DNA from: CAZQSL01 sp964595945
GTDB taxonomy: Bacteria; UBP15; UBA6099; JAJRTR01
DNA length: 19,945 bases
Reading direction: 5' to 3'
NCBI GenBank assembly: GCA_964595945.1
Contig: CAZQSL010000062.1
Span: 1 to 19,945, forward strand
Part shown: piece by piece, positions 8,342 through 16,550 of the stretch
How the letters are laid out: the number at the start of each line of letters is the position of its first letter
Position numbering within the stretch: the first letter of the stretch is position 1
Position numbers and translations under genes: made by a program
The notes under the pieces: generated by a model
Database searches by the model: none
Told to the model about the DNA's origin: nothing
The model's input: only the letters and a program-made list of their open reading frames with translations

Positions 8342-8370
8342 ATGGTAGGACTCTCGCGCGCGAAAGTCAA
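8342..8370 (-). promoter_or_regulatory. Candidate sigma70-type promoter for leuCD
   Basis: On the - strand, TTGACT (8365-8370) is followed after 17 bases by TACCAT (8342-8347). The expected transcription start (near 8335) is only about three bases before the leuC ATG at 8332, which agrees with the missing Shine-Dalgarno. The -35 match is good and the -10 match is 4 of 6. Confidence 0.4.
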
Positions 8371-8381
8371 TTCGAGAAAAC

Positions 8382-8396
8382 CACATATATTATGTG
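8382..8396. promoter_or_regulatory. 15-bp dyad upstream of the leuC promoter
   Basis: CACATATATTATGTG has perfect 6-bp arms (CACATA/TATGTG) around three bases. It lies 12 bp upstream of the candidate -35 of leuC and 23 bp beyond the stop of the preceding gene. It could be an operator; it lacks the GC-rich stem plus T-run of a terminator. Confidence 0.3.
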
Positions 8397-8418
8397 TGCC
8401 CTTACGACAGAATAATTG

Positions 8419-10488
8419 TTACTGTTGTTTCAGCAGCAAAACGCAGTCTTTTGCGGATTTCAGGAAATAGCCTTTCCAGGGTTTCAGCACACTGGCTGGC
8501 GTGTAACTGGCGCCGTTATATTCGAGAAGCATGCCGTTAGTCATTCCGTTCGAAACCGCTTCGAAAAGAGACATGGTCTTTCCATCGCTTTCAAATGCGG
8601 CCGTCTCCCAGGGGATGTCCGTTTCGAAGGGATTGCCGAGCAGATTCCAGCCGGATTTCAGGCTTATCCTGAGTTCGCTGTCGACCGGTACTCCCGTAAT
8701 GTCGATTTCCGTATTGTCAGCCACATATATCCAGTAGCCCTGCCCTGCCTGTATGTCAGCGTTTTCTCCGGCATAATACTCATTGTCATAAAACTGGTAG
8801 ACATTCAGCATCGGGAGATCGTCACCGAGTTGAGACAGCGCGCCTGTAACGGTCGTGTCAACCGGTGCGCTGACAAGGCTCCAGCCCGGCGTAAGGGTGA
8901 CTGTCCTCGTCACTTCACCTGACTGCAGTCTGGTGACAATAATCCTGAAATGCGTTGTATACGATGGATCATCCGGGGCTGTATACTCATAAACGCCCGT
9001 TGCACTCATGTCTATCCGCTCGCCGGTGTCAGAATTCAATAGTATAAAAGAAAACCTGTCATTCGGAAGAGCTGCGTTATTCCACGTCAGTGTAACAGTC
9101 TTTCCGGTCTGATTGGTCTGCACATCGAAATCCCATCCTGAAAACTCCGCGGCACGAAGAAGAGGCCGGATGTCATTTGCATATCTGGCAACACCTGAAG
9201 CCGGATCGTTATCAGAAAAATACAGAGAAATGTAACTGTCTTCCGGTGACAGAGGCGGTTCTTCGGCGTCAAGGATGTCATATCCCGTCGAAGCCGACGA
9301 AGACAAGCCAATATAGTTGTCGATATCAGCGGCATTGGTGGTCGATGCGGAAATTTGCATGCGAAAATCATATACGGGGGCCACGACTCGGCGCACACCA
9401 CCGGGCAATCCGGCCCCAGGTCCGAACAGCAGTTGAGATTCGCCGTATGCCCGCATGAAATAGCCTGTCCGCGGCTGCATGTTGTCATTTATGCCAAGCT
9501 GAACCCACGAATTAGCATCGGGATCATACCCTTGTAGCGTCGATGAAATGAAGCCCATCGAAGCCGCAGTCGAGAGATCATATTCAGTTCCGCCATGCCT
9601 CACACGCACCTGCTCCCAGGGAAACTCCCGGTCATAAGGCGTGCCTATCTGATTCCATCCGTCCTTGACCGTGACTACAAAATCCCGGGTCGTGTCGACG
9701 ACACTACCATCGAATGAATATGCGTGATCATCGAAAAAAGCCTTGATCCAGAACCCGTTTCCGGCGTGAAGCTCTGACGGCAATCTGTTTTTTCCCTGTC
9801 TTTCATTTGTTGTTTCGACATCCGGGTCCCATCTGTAGACCTTGTATTCGCCGGTACCGAACATCGTTGCCGGATCGGCCACGGCAGGTTCTACAGGCGT
9901 GCTGAGTATCATCCATTTGAAAGCAGGAAGATTCCCGGATATTGTAATGGTGTTTGACACCCCGATTACAACAGTGCCTTCACTTGTGTTTCCGCGACTG
10001 TCCACCGCGACGATTTTGAGTGTGTATGCGCCTTTTCGTTCAGACGAATCCCACTGGGCCAGTTCATTATCGGTGATATTCTGGTTGCCTGAAGAAATCT
10101 GTTTCCACACTGCTGGCGACTCACCCGGACCGTAATACAGAGTCCATGTCAGGCCATTAGCGTCATAAGCTGTCCCAGCTATGGCAATCTGCCCCGAAAT
10201 ACCGGCGGAAGCCGCCGGCGCGGTGATAACGACCGTGGGAGGAGTCTCATCGACTACGGCAAGAAATCCGCCCATCAGTGTATAGCCATTGGAATTGTTT
10301 ACCGCTGGAGCAGATTGCTGGCCGATGGAAGAGTACAGTTTGCTGTCGCCTGCTGTCGCTATGCCGCCCGAGGAGTTGACACTGTCCAATAGTATCTGCG
10401 ACGTCCCGCCATTTTTTGCTGATCCAGCGAATGCCGTGGCCGCGAAACCCAATGCTGCCAACAACGTGAATATGGTTATTCTCTTCAT
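8419..10488 (-). CDS. Secreted beta-rich surface protein with duplicated C-terminal modules
   Basis: The product is 689 residues; its start is fixed by GGAGGTGG a few bases before the ATG. Residues 1-21 are a Sec signal peptide (cleavage after AFA). Residues 24-78 carry the LDSVNSSGG...YSSIGQ...YTLMGGF pattern common at the N-terminus of surface proteins in environmental bacteria. An Ig-like domain (about 83-178; LTWTLYYGPGE, GAYTLKIVAVD) follows. Two copies of a beta-rich module then occur at about 182-355 and 528-686, separated by an Fn3-like region. No membrane anchor or sorting signal is visible. It is the last envelope gene of the presumed surface operon, 69 nt after the fibre gene. Function is unknown; adhesion or a coat role is inference. 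Confidence 0.75.
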   Translation of the reverse strand: MKRITIFTLLAALGFAATAFAGSAKNGGTSQILLDSVNSSGGIATAGDSKLYSSIGQQSAPAVNNSNGYTLMGGFLAVVDETPPTVVITAPAASAGISGQIAIAGTAYDANGLTWTLYYGPGESPAVWKQISSGNQNITDNELAQWDSSERKGAYTLKIVAVDSRGNTSEGTVVIGVSNTITISGNLPAFKWMILSTPVEPAVADPATMFGTGEYKVYRWDPDVETTNERQGKNRLPSELHAGNGFWIKAFFDDHAYSFDGSVVDTTRDFVVTVKDGWNQIGTPYDREFPWEQVRVRHGGTEYDLSTAASMGFISSTLQGYDPDANSWVQLGINDNMQPRTGYFMRAYGESQLLFGPGAGLPGGVRRVVAPVYDFRMQISASTTNAADIDNYIGLSSSASTGYDILDAEEPPLSPEDSYISLYFSDNDPASGVARYANDIRPLLRAAEFSGWDFDVQTNQTGKTVTLTWNNAALPNDRFSFILLNSDTGERIDMSATGVYEYTAPDDPSYTTHFRIIVTRLQSGEVTRTVTLTPGWSLVSAPVDTTVTGALSQLGDDLPMLNVYQFYDNEYYAGENADIQAGQGYWIYVADNTEIDITGVPVDSELRISLKSGWNLLGNPFETDIPWETAAFESDGKTMSLFEAVSNGMTNGMLLEYNGASYTPASVLKPWKGYFLKSAKDCVLLLKQQ

Positions 10489-10557
10489 AATCCACCTCCG
10501 GATCGATTGATCCGAGTCTGCCATTCAGATCACAAGTGATACAGCGAAAAATCCAAA

Positions 10558-12490
10558 TCAATTTATTACGAGATACGAAAAAGCGTTTGACGCGCCCACG
10601 TTCGACTCGTCAGCGGTACAGACGAGAAAGGAAACCCCGGCTGATATGGATTTCACCTTCAGCGTCGCCCCCGCTGCAATATCAGTCGTGATGGGCGTGA
10701 CGAGTATGACACTGTTGGCGGATACGTCGGTCGACGAGACAGTCTGGCATGCGGCGCCGGCAGAAATTGATTCCCGCCCGGCTATGGCAGTGCTTGCGAT
10801 AGTAATTTTTCCGGTTTTGCTGATAGTGAACTTGTTGCTGCTATCGGACTGAAGTGTAAGCAGATTGCCGCTTGCACCAGTGTGATTAGCCAATATGGCA
10901 TCGCCCATATTCGATTTTGACAAAGTCAGTGTGCCGTTTCCCGTAAACGAGCTTGCCGTGACCGTTCCGTTCGTGGTCACGTCCCCGTTGTAGTTGACTG
11001 TGAAATAGGGATTGCCGCCGTAGGTGAATTTCATGAATGGCACCTGCGTGTTGGTGTCGCCGCCGACCATCGGGTCTGTCCCGGGGACATTGTATCTGCC
11101 GACGTACAGTCCCCCGCCCTCTCCCATCTGCGTTATCGCTACCGCTGGCGACGTGTCTTCGACCGAACTGCTCCGCGTGATTATGCCGGAAAGCCCCGAG
11201 CCGTCACCCGTGTATGAGCTTGCCGCGACCGTCCCGGCGTTAGTGATATCGTTGCCGCCCAGATCGAGATCGCCTGTCATCGTGTCTCCGGCTTTTGCCA
11301 GTTTTGTGCTGTCAGATACGCCAGTGATACCCGAGCCGTCGCCCGTAAACGAGCTTGCCGTGACCGTTCCGTTCGTGGTCACGTCCCCGTTGTAGTTGAC
11401 TGTGAAATAGGNNNNNNNNNNNNNNNNNNNNNNNNNNNNNNNNNNNNNNNNNNNNNNNNNNNNNNNNNNNNNNNNNNNNNNNNNNNNNNNNNNNNNNNNN
11501 NNNNNNNNNNNCGGAAAGCCCCGAGCCGTCACCCGTGTATGAGCTTGCCGCGACCGTCCCGGCGTTTGTGATATCGTTGCCGCCCAGATCGAGATCGCCT
11601 GTCATCGTGTCTCCGGCTTTCGCCAGTTTTGTGCTGTCAGATACTCCGGTGATACCCGAGCCGTCGCCCGTAAACGAGCTCGCCGTGACCGTTCCGTTCG
11701 TGGTCACGTCCCCGTTGTAGTTGACTGTGAAATAGGGATTGCCGCCGTAGGTGAATTTCATGAATGGCACCTGCGTGTTGGTGTCGCCGCCGACCATCGG
11801 GTCTGTCCCGGGGACATTGTATCTGCCGACGTACAGTCCCCCGCCCTCTCCCATCTGCGTTATCGCTACCGCTGGCGACGTGTCTTCGACCGAACTGCTC
11901 CGCGTGATTATGCCGGAAAGCCCCGAGCCGTCACCCGTGTATGAGCTTGCCGCGACCGTCCCGGCGTTTGTGATATCGTTGCCGCCCAGATCGAGATCGC
12001 CTGTCATCGTGTCTCCGGCTTTCGCCAGTTTTTCACTGTCGAGTTCGGTAATTGCGGCTTGCGCATTTGATGACTCGATACTGCCTGCAGGAGAGAAAGA
12101 GACACTGACTGCCCGGGTATTGAGCGAATAAGCGGCTCCCGTGATCTGTTCTCGCGGGGAAAAAGCCGTTCCTTCAACGCTGATTTCAAGAAAAACCGGC
12201 TGTGCGAAATCTATTGATGAGAGATCGCATCCGGCGGAACCGATATTATGCGAAAACAATCCGTTTGTCACAGTAACACTCTGCACACCGGATGTACACA
12301 ATTGCGCTCCGCCAGTAGCGGCGTCATACAGTGTGAAAGTGATCGATCTCGATCCCGTAATTGCAGTGCCATTCTGCGCGAGATAGCCCTGATAGCTGAT
12401 GTACCTCGGTAACGATTCCGCTCTGGCTATTGCACCCACCGCAAATAATCCGATAATCAGTGCCATAACCGCTGTCATGTTTCGTTTCAT
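10558..12490 (-). CDS. Fibre-like repeat surface protein, interrupted by an assembly gap
   Basis: AAGGGG six bases upstream supports the ATG at 12490. Residues 1-24 are a signal peptide (ARA cleavage). Residues 27-125 form a domain beginning YISYQGYLAQNG and ending SPREQITGAAYSLNT, seen in many secreted proteins of environmental bacteria. From residue 155 come 134-residue units starting LAKAGDTMTGDLDLGGNDIT and containing SSYTGDGSGLSG and SSFTGDGSGITG, like phage tail-fibre or beta-helix stalks. The C-terminal ~125 residues (LTLSKSN... to FSYLVIN) look like a beta-structured cap. The two halves are out of frame only because the 100 N are a placeholder; a 177-nt gap restores one reading frame of about 669 residues. 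It is best read as one gene and not as a pseudogene. Confidence 0.8.
10939..12028 (-). repeat. Tandem 402-bp coding repeats (two full units and one 363-bp partial)
   Basis: The units begin at 12028, 11626 and 11301 on the - strand. The first is complete at 402 bp, the second contains the N gap, and the third matches for 121 codons before diverging. Visible copies differ at only five positions, and all five are silent third-codon changes. This near identity probably caused the assembly gap. Confidence 0.92.
11412..11511. other. Assembly gap (100 N placeholder)
   Basis: Exactly 100 N lie inside the second repeat unit. Repeat phase on either side shows that the true missing length is 177 bp, or 177 plus a multiple of 402 bp if whole units were collapsed. 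Confidence 0.95.
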
Positions 12491-12568
12491 GGCGTGCCCC
12501 TTTGCATATTCGGTTTAGATTACATTCGGTTCTGTCCCGAATCAATTTGTTCCAAAAGCCATTCGTTG

Positions 12569-14428
12569 CTAAAAACTGCGTTCCATGCCGCTTCTGATGA
12601 TTTTCTGCGTGTAGTTGTATACCGGCGTCACTTCATCACGTGACGAAATCCTTTCGCAATCAAGCGTAACGGAAGTAGTATCGTCGATCGTGTATTTCAT
12701 GCCGGCCTTTCCGGTCGTCTCTTTCCTGTCAACTCCGGTCGATTCCGATGTCACCGCATCGTATTTCACAGACAATGATAGTTTTCCCGGAATGGCATGC
12801 CATGTGAGACTGCCGTTTTTCGATGCGCTTTCCGTCACTGCCGCTGTCATGGACTCTTCCGAGTCGCCATGACTTGAAGAGAGCGAAAACAGCAGTCTCC
12901 TCCCGTAAGTACCACGGAGAGCGAACTGGAAATTGTCTGTTTTGGAATTGATGTTTAGTGATGAAAAATCAATATTCATCCAGCCAGCGGACAGTCTGGA
13001 AGCGCCGAACGGCCCGACCGGTTTAATCACGTAATCTGCCGTAATGCCCGTTGTTTTCGACGTTGTGCCGGAGGACACTTCGAGTCTGGAATTGCGCGCG
13101 GTCAGACTTTTCCCATTTTTTTTGAGAGTCATGTAATACTGGCTTCTTTTTGATCTCTGGTCATTTGACAATGTGTCATAATCTTCATATTCGGCCCCCG
13201 CATTGATCCATGCGAGCGCGCGCCAGTCACCTTTTACGCGATAGCCTTTTCGGTTGCTTTTCAGAAATTTTGAACTACCTTCCGATATGGGCAAAAATCC
13301 CGTGTCCATCCTGTAGTATTCCGCCTCGGCAGAGTAAATCTCTGTCAATGTGACAAATTGCATCCGCATGGCATCGTTCCGCGTAGTATTTGCACCTATC
13401 TGTCCGTCAATGGATTTTGCGAGTTCGACCCTGGCGATCATAAAGTCCGTGATTGCATATTCGTCCTGCACCGACAGAAGTTTCTGCCGCGTCGAGGCAT
13501 CTGCCGAGGACGCGCCGGGATTGTTTGACGATACGAGTCCGATCAGCCCGAGGGTGTGCTTGCCGATAGTTGACTCGGAGCGTATGCCTGAGGTGAACTG
13601 TCTGTCACCGTTACTTGTCGAAGGGTCCTGAGTGCGCCCCGAAATAATCTGGAAACGGTTGGAGCCGATGTTTTTGCTGACCTGAACTCCTTCAATTTCA
13701 CCGCCGAGCAGTGAGAGATCAGTCCACTGCGCCCAGAAATGCCCGGCATCCGCACGAAATTTCGTATCGATGTACTGGATTCTGAACTTGTCGATTTCCA
13801 TGTCCGAGTAAGTCTGGGTTTCGCGATGATATGTACCTGACAGCGTCCGCCCGTCCGATGAATTAGTGAATGACAGATCAGCGTTCGTTTTCATCCCCTC
13901 TTTTTCGCGAAAGCGTTCAGCGATATCGTAATTTTGCATTTTTGCGTAGTCAGCGCTGATGTAGTCAGTGGATACGAGAAGGCGTCCCGTTGTCCTGTCG
14001 GCTCCGGCATCAGCCTTTCCGGTTGTGTCGACAACGGTAAACAGCCATGCAAGCGGCTCGATATCTTCATGATTGACATTCTTTGCCGTTACGCGGACCT
14101 CGTGTTTCCCCGGCACCAGCTTGCCCTCTGGTTTGTACACTGCGTATACAGGATTGATTTCCGACTCTTCGCTAACTCCGAAACCGTCGAAAGTGATGAT
14201 TACCGATGCAATATCGACCTGGGTTTCGAGCGCCGAAAAATCAATGGTGATCATCGGCTGCATGTCTGAAATGGTGGAACCCGGCATGGGATAAACAACT
14301 GCCATGCGCCTGATGCCAAGTTCATCCTTTTGGATACCTACAGTCTGGGCCGCATTGACAGGGCTCGCTTGCACTGCATAAACGACTGCCATAAATGCGA
14401 TGATCGTTGTCCTGATAATTGACCTCAT
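12569..14428 (-). CDS. Outer-membrane beta-barrel protein with N-terminal Ig-like domain
   Basis: The product is 619 residues. AGAGG about eight bases upstream supports the start. A signal peptide ends near residue 27 (VNAA). Residues ~45-140 form an Ig-like domain (YPMPGSTISDMQPMITIDF...GKHEVRVTAKN). From about 150 to the end are many amphipathic strands with alternating hydrophobic and polar residues and aromatic edges, and the protein ends in Phe, the usual outer-membrane barrel C-terminal signal. It could be a porin-like channel or the exporter/anchor for the neighbouring fibre; no named family is recognised. It starts 15 nt after the FecR-domain gene stops and is followed after 78 nt by the fibre gene. 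Confidence 0.8.
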   Translation of the reverse strand: MRSIIRTTIIAFMAVVYAVQASPVNAAQTVGIQKDELGIRRMAVVYPMPGSTISDMQPMITIDFSALETQVDIASVIITFDGFGVSEESEINPVYAVYKPEGKLVPGKHEVRVTAKNVNHEDIEPLAWLFTVVDTTGKADAGADRTTGRLLVSTDYISADYAKMQNYDIAERFREKEGMKTNADLSFTNSSDGRTLSGTYHRETQTYSDMEIDKFRIQYIDTKFRADAGHFWAQWTDLSLLGGEIEGVQVSKNIGSNRFQIISGRTQDPSTSNGDRQFTSGIRSESTIGKHTLGLIGLVSSNNPGASSADASTRQKLLSVQDEYAITDFMIARVELAKSIDGQIGANTTRNDAMRMQFVTLTEIYSAEAEYYRMDTGFLPISEGSSKFLKSNRKGYRVKGDWRALAWINAGAEYEDYDTLSNDQRSKRSQYYMTLKKNGKSLTARNSRLEVSSGTTSKTTGITADYVIKPVGPFGASRLSAGWMNIDFSSLNINSKTDNFQFALRGTYGRRLLFSLSSSHGDSEESMTAAVTESASKNGSLTWHAIPGKLSLSVKYDAVTSESTGVDRKETTGKAGMKYTIDDTTSVTLDCERISSRDEVTPVYNYTQKIIRSGMERSF

Positions 14429-14443
14429 ATCATACCTCTCGCG

Positions 14444-16129
14444 TCAATCTTCGATGACCGGCGGAAAATCCGCCAGTACTGTTATCGCCAGCGTGTCCGA
14501 CATGTGCCCTGCTCGCGCCGTGACATTTACCGTACGATCATATCCGGCAAGCGCCGGTGTAAAGACGACTGTTGCCACTCCGCCACTCGATACAAGCGAA
14601 CTGGATGACAGTGTCCCGCCATCGCCGGATTCCATCGATATGGCAACCCCGTCGACTGGTTCCATCATAAAATTCCTTACATGCACCGTAATCGTCAGCG
14701 TATTCAAGCCATTTGCAATCACGGTCGAAGGAGATGCGCTGACATCGAAAAACGCAATGTCTCTCGGATTTCGGTCTATCCTTTTAACTTCCCTGTTGGC
14801 CGAGGCATCTTCTGCGACTACCGTTATGATAGAAGCAAGCATATCCATTTCTATGAGATGAGAAAAAGTGCCATCGTTGTCCACGGTATATACGATGTCA
14901 TTTATCATCAGCCTCGCACCGGGTTCCGTAAGGCCTGAGACTGTGCATGTCAGCCTGTCACCCCGTCTTGAGCATGTGTTGCCATCTGTCGAAAACATCA
15001 TTTGCGGCTGGAACAGTATCAGTTGTGGCGCCTGAGTATCAGATTCTCTTGCCAGTTGCTCTTTGCCATCCGCCATCAGATTTGAAATTGCGAAATCATC
15101 CTGGATGTCGCCGCTGATGTCCACAAGTGAAAAAGGAGGCGGCGTATTCGATGCCACAGGCGTTTTGCCGAAAGTGATCGACGATGAGTTGTTGATGACG
15201 ACCCAGGTATTACCGGCATTGTCGTCGACGGCTTCACTCGCCGGTGGTGTCACGGTTGATGACGTGTCGTCCGGGCTCTGGCCTGTACGGCCCGAGGGAC
15301 CACCGCCAACGGAACCTGATGCTCCCCCGGACAAGTCGCCGGGACTCACCGTTCCGCCATCCGCCGGAACCTGCTGTTCCATTGTAAAATCCAATTTCGT
15401 TGCGCTGTTGACGACTACCCATGTATCGCCCTCATCGTCATCGACAACATCTGCGGAAGGTGTCGATACCACTGGCGCGGCAGTCTCGTCCGGGGTACCC
15501 TCCATCAAACCGGGGGCACTGATACCACCCGTGCCAAGCTCCGCCTGAGTTCTGTTGACGATTTGCCCTCTGGATATCGAAGCCTCCTGCCCTATCGGCA
15601 ACGCAACCATTGCTCCGTTTGCCCCCGTCGCCCTGACCGTGCCGGAAAGACATGCCATCCTGGTCGCGGAAGTACTGCCAGCATCGACAAATAGAGTTGC
15701 CTCGTCCAGCGACGCTGCCCCATTTGCTGTCTGTACCACATAGGCGGAATTCGCGCCATCCATTTCATTGCTCTTGAAAAGCGCGCTGCCGCCCTTGACG
15801 ACGAGAAGCGTTTCTTCGCTCCCTTTCGACGGTTCCATCCTCATTTGTTTGAACTCAAGTTCGGTGTCAGGCAAAAGCTTGACCATATTGCCTTTGAGCC
15901 ACTTGACAGCACACTCGGATTTGTCTCTGGTCCTGATTAAGTCCTTGGATGTTATCAGGTCCCCCTCATTCGCTATGCGCCATTCACCTGTTCTGGCGCT
16001 CCACACTTCGACTTCTCCCTTGACGGAAACGAGCGTCGCCACAACCCCAAGCTTATCGGCACGAGCCACGCCGCCGGAAACAACTGCCACGATCAGTGCC
16101 AGCGCACAAAGGCTTTGTTTTATTTCCAT
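14444..16129 (-). CDS. FecR-domain secreted protein with bacterial Ig-like domains
   Basis: The product is 561 residues. GAGGGG seven bases upstream fixes the ATG at 16129. Residues 1-24 are a signal peptide (ARA). A FecR domain spans about 36-145 (VSVKGEVEVWSARTGEWRIA, then LLPDTELEF and VVKGGSALF). A Ser/Gly/Pro-rich linker (about 200-335) contains two copies of a short motif with core TWVV.N (228-249 and 299-320). An Ig-like domain (about 366-450) and an invasin-like Big_1-type domain (about 459-553) follow. It has no transmembrane anti-sigma helix, so this is the exported FecR type and not the FecI partner. As the first gene of the four-gene envelope operon it may be the periplasmic or wall-associated base; that role is inference. 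Confidence 0.82.
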   Translation of the reverse strand: MEIKQSLCALALIVAVVSGGVARADKLGVVATLVSVKGEVEVWSARTGEWRIANEGDLITSKDLIRTRDKSECAVKWLKGNMVKLLPDTELEFKQMRMEPSKGSEETLLVVKGGSALFKSNEMDGANSAYVVQTANGAASLDEATLFVDAGSTSATRMACLSGTVRATGANGAMVALPIGQEASISRGQIVNRTQAELGTGGISAPGLMEGTPDETAAPVVSTPSADVVDDDEGDTWVVVNSATKLDFTMEQQVPADGGTVSPGDLSGGASGSVGGGPSGRTGQSPDDTSSTVTPPASEAVDDNAGNTWVVINNSSSITFGKTPVASNTPPPFSLVDISGDIQDDFAISNLMADGKEQLARESDTQAPQLILFQPQMMFSTDGNTCSRRGDRLTCTVSGLTEPGARLMINDIVYTVDNDGTFSHLIEMDMLASIITVVAEDASANREVKRIDRNPRDIAFFDVSASPSTVIANGLNTLTITVHVRNFMMEPVDGVAISMESGDGGTLSSSSLVSSGGVATVVFTPALAGYDRTVNVTARAGHMSDTLAITVLADFPPVIED

Positions 16130-16142
16130 TTCGTCACCCCTC

Positions 16143-16184
16143 GGTGTCTTTCGATTGACATGACCTTGCCGCAATTGCGACACC
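16143..16184 (-). promoter_or_regulatory. Possible structured leader before the FecR-domain gene
   Basis: On the - strand GGTGTC and GACACC form a 6-bp stem enclosing 30 bases that include most of the perfect palindrome CGCAATTGCG. The downstream arm ends next to the GAGGGG ribosome binding site, so folding could affect translation. It matches no riboswitch class I know; a c-di-GMP (GEMM) core was looked for and not found. Confidence 0.3.
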
Positions 16185-16480
16185 TAAATACTGTTGCAAA
16201 ACTCGGGATCAACACAATCATATTCACTATGACCACCCTGATTTGCCGTCAATACAGCCAGGCACGGCACATGTAATACTGCCGCATGACAGTAACACTC
16301 CCGATGATAGCTGGCAATAAACCAATTCACTGGACATATACCATGTATGGTTATTGTGATCGTTACCCATACCCATCATAATCTAAATCCGGTAAATAAC
16401 AGTAAAACGTAGAATAATTTTACTCACAATACATGAAATTGTCCAATCCCACAGAACAACGACTCATGTAAACACACAAA
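16185..16480. other. Non-coding spacer upstream of the envelope operon
   Basis: No gene is seen in this A+T-richer stretch. It should contain the promoter of the envelope operon, but no hexamer pair is convincing; TATGAT near 16376-16381 (- strand) is the best -10 and lacks a well-spaced -35. A small dyad ACCATGTATGGT (16340-16351) may be an operator. Confidence 0.4.
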
Positions 16481-16504
16481 CAGGCGGAGATGTTCCTCCG
16501 CCTG
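16481..16504 (-). terminator. Terminator after hcp
   Basis: CAGGCGGAG (16481-16489) pairs perfectly with CTCCGCCTG (16496-16504) around six bases. On the - strand the hairpin is followed by TTTGTGTGTTT. It lies 47 bases past the hcp stop codon. Confidence 0.8.
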
Positions 16505-16550
16505 TATTCAATACACCCACTTTAGAGAAAACCCACGCCAGAGCAACCGG

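Noticed and set aside
8333..8418. A leucine attenuator or T-box before leuC
   Set aside because: There is no Leu-codon-rich leader peptide, no T-box sequence and no terminator/antiterminator pair in the 86-base spacer.
7958..8470. A 170-codon open frame on the + strand
   Set aside because: It is antisense to leuC and shows no domain of its own.
10558..12490. Two separate genes or a frameshifted pseudogene at the fibre locus
   Set aside because: The frame break coincides exactly with a 100-N placeholder, and the repeat phase shows that the real gap length keeps the frame open.
16143..16480. A c-di-GMP (GEMM) or other known riboswitch upstream of the FecR-domain gene
   Set aside because: The conserved GEMM core strings are absent on the - strand; only a short stem is visible.
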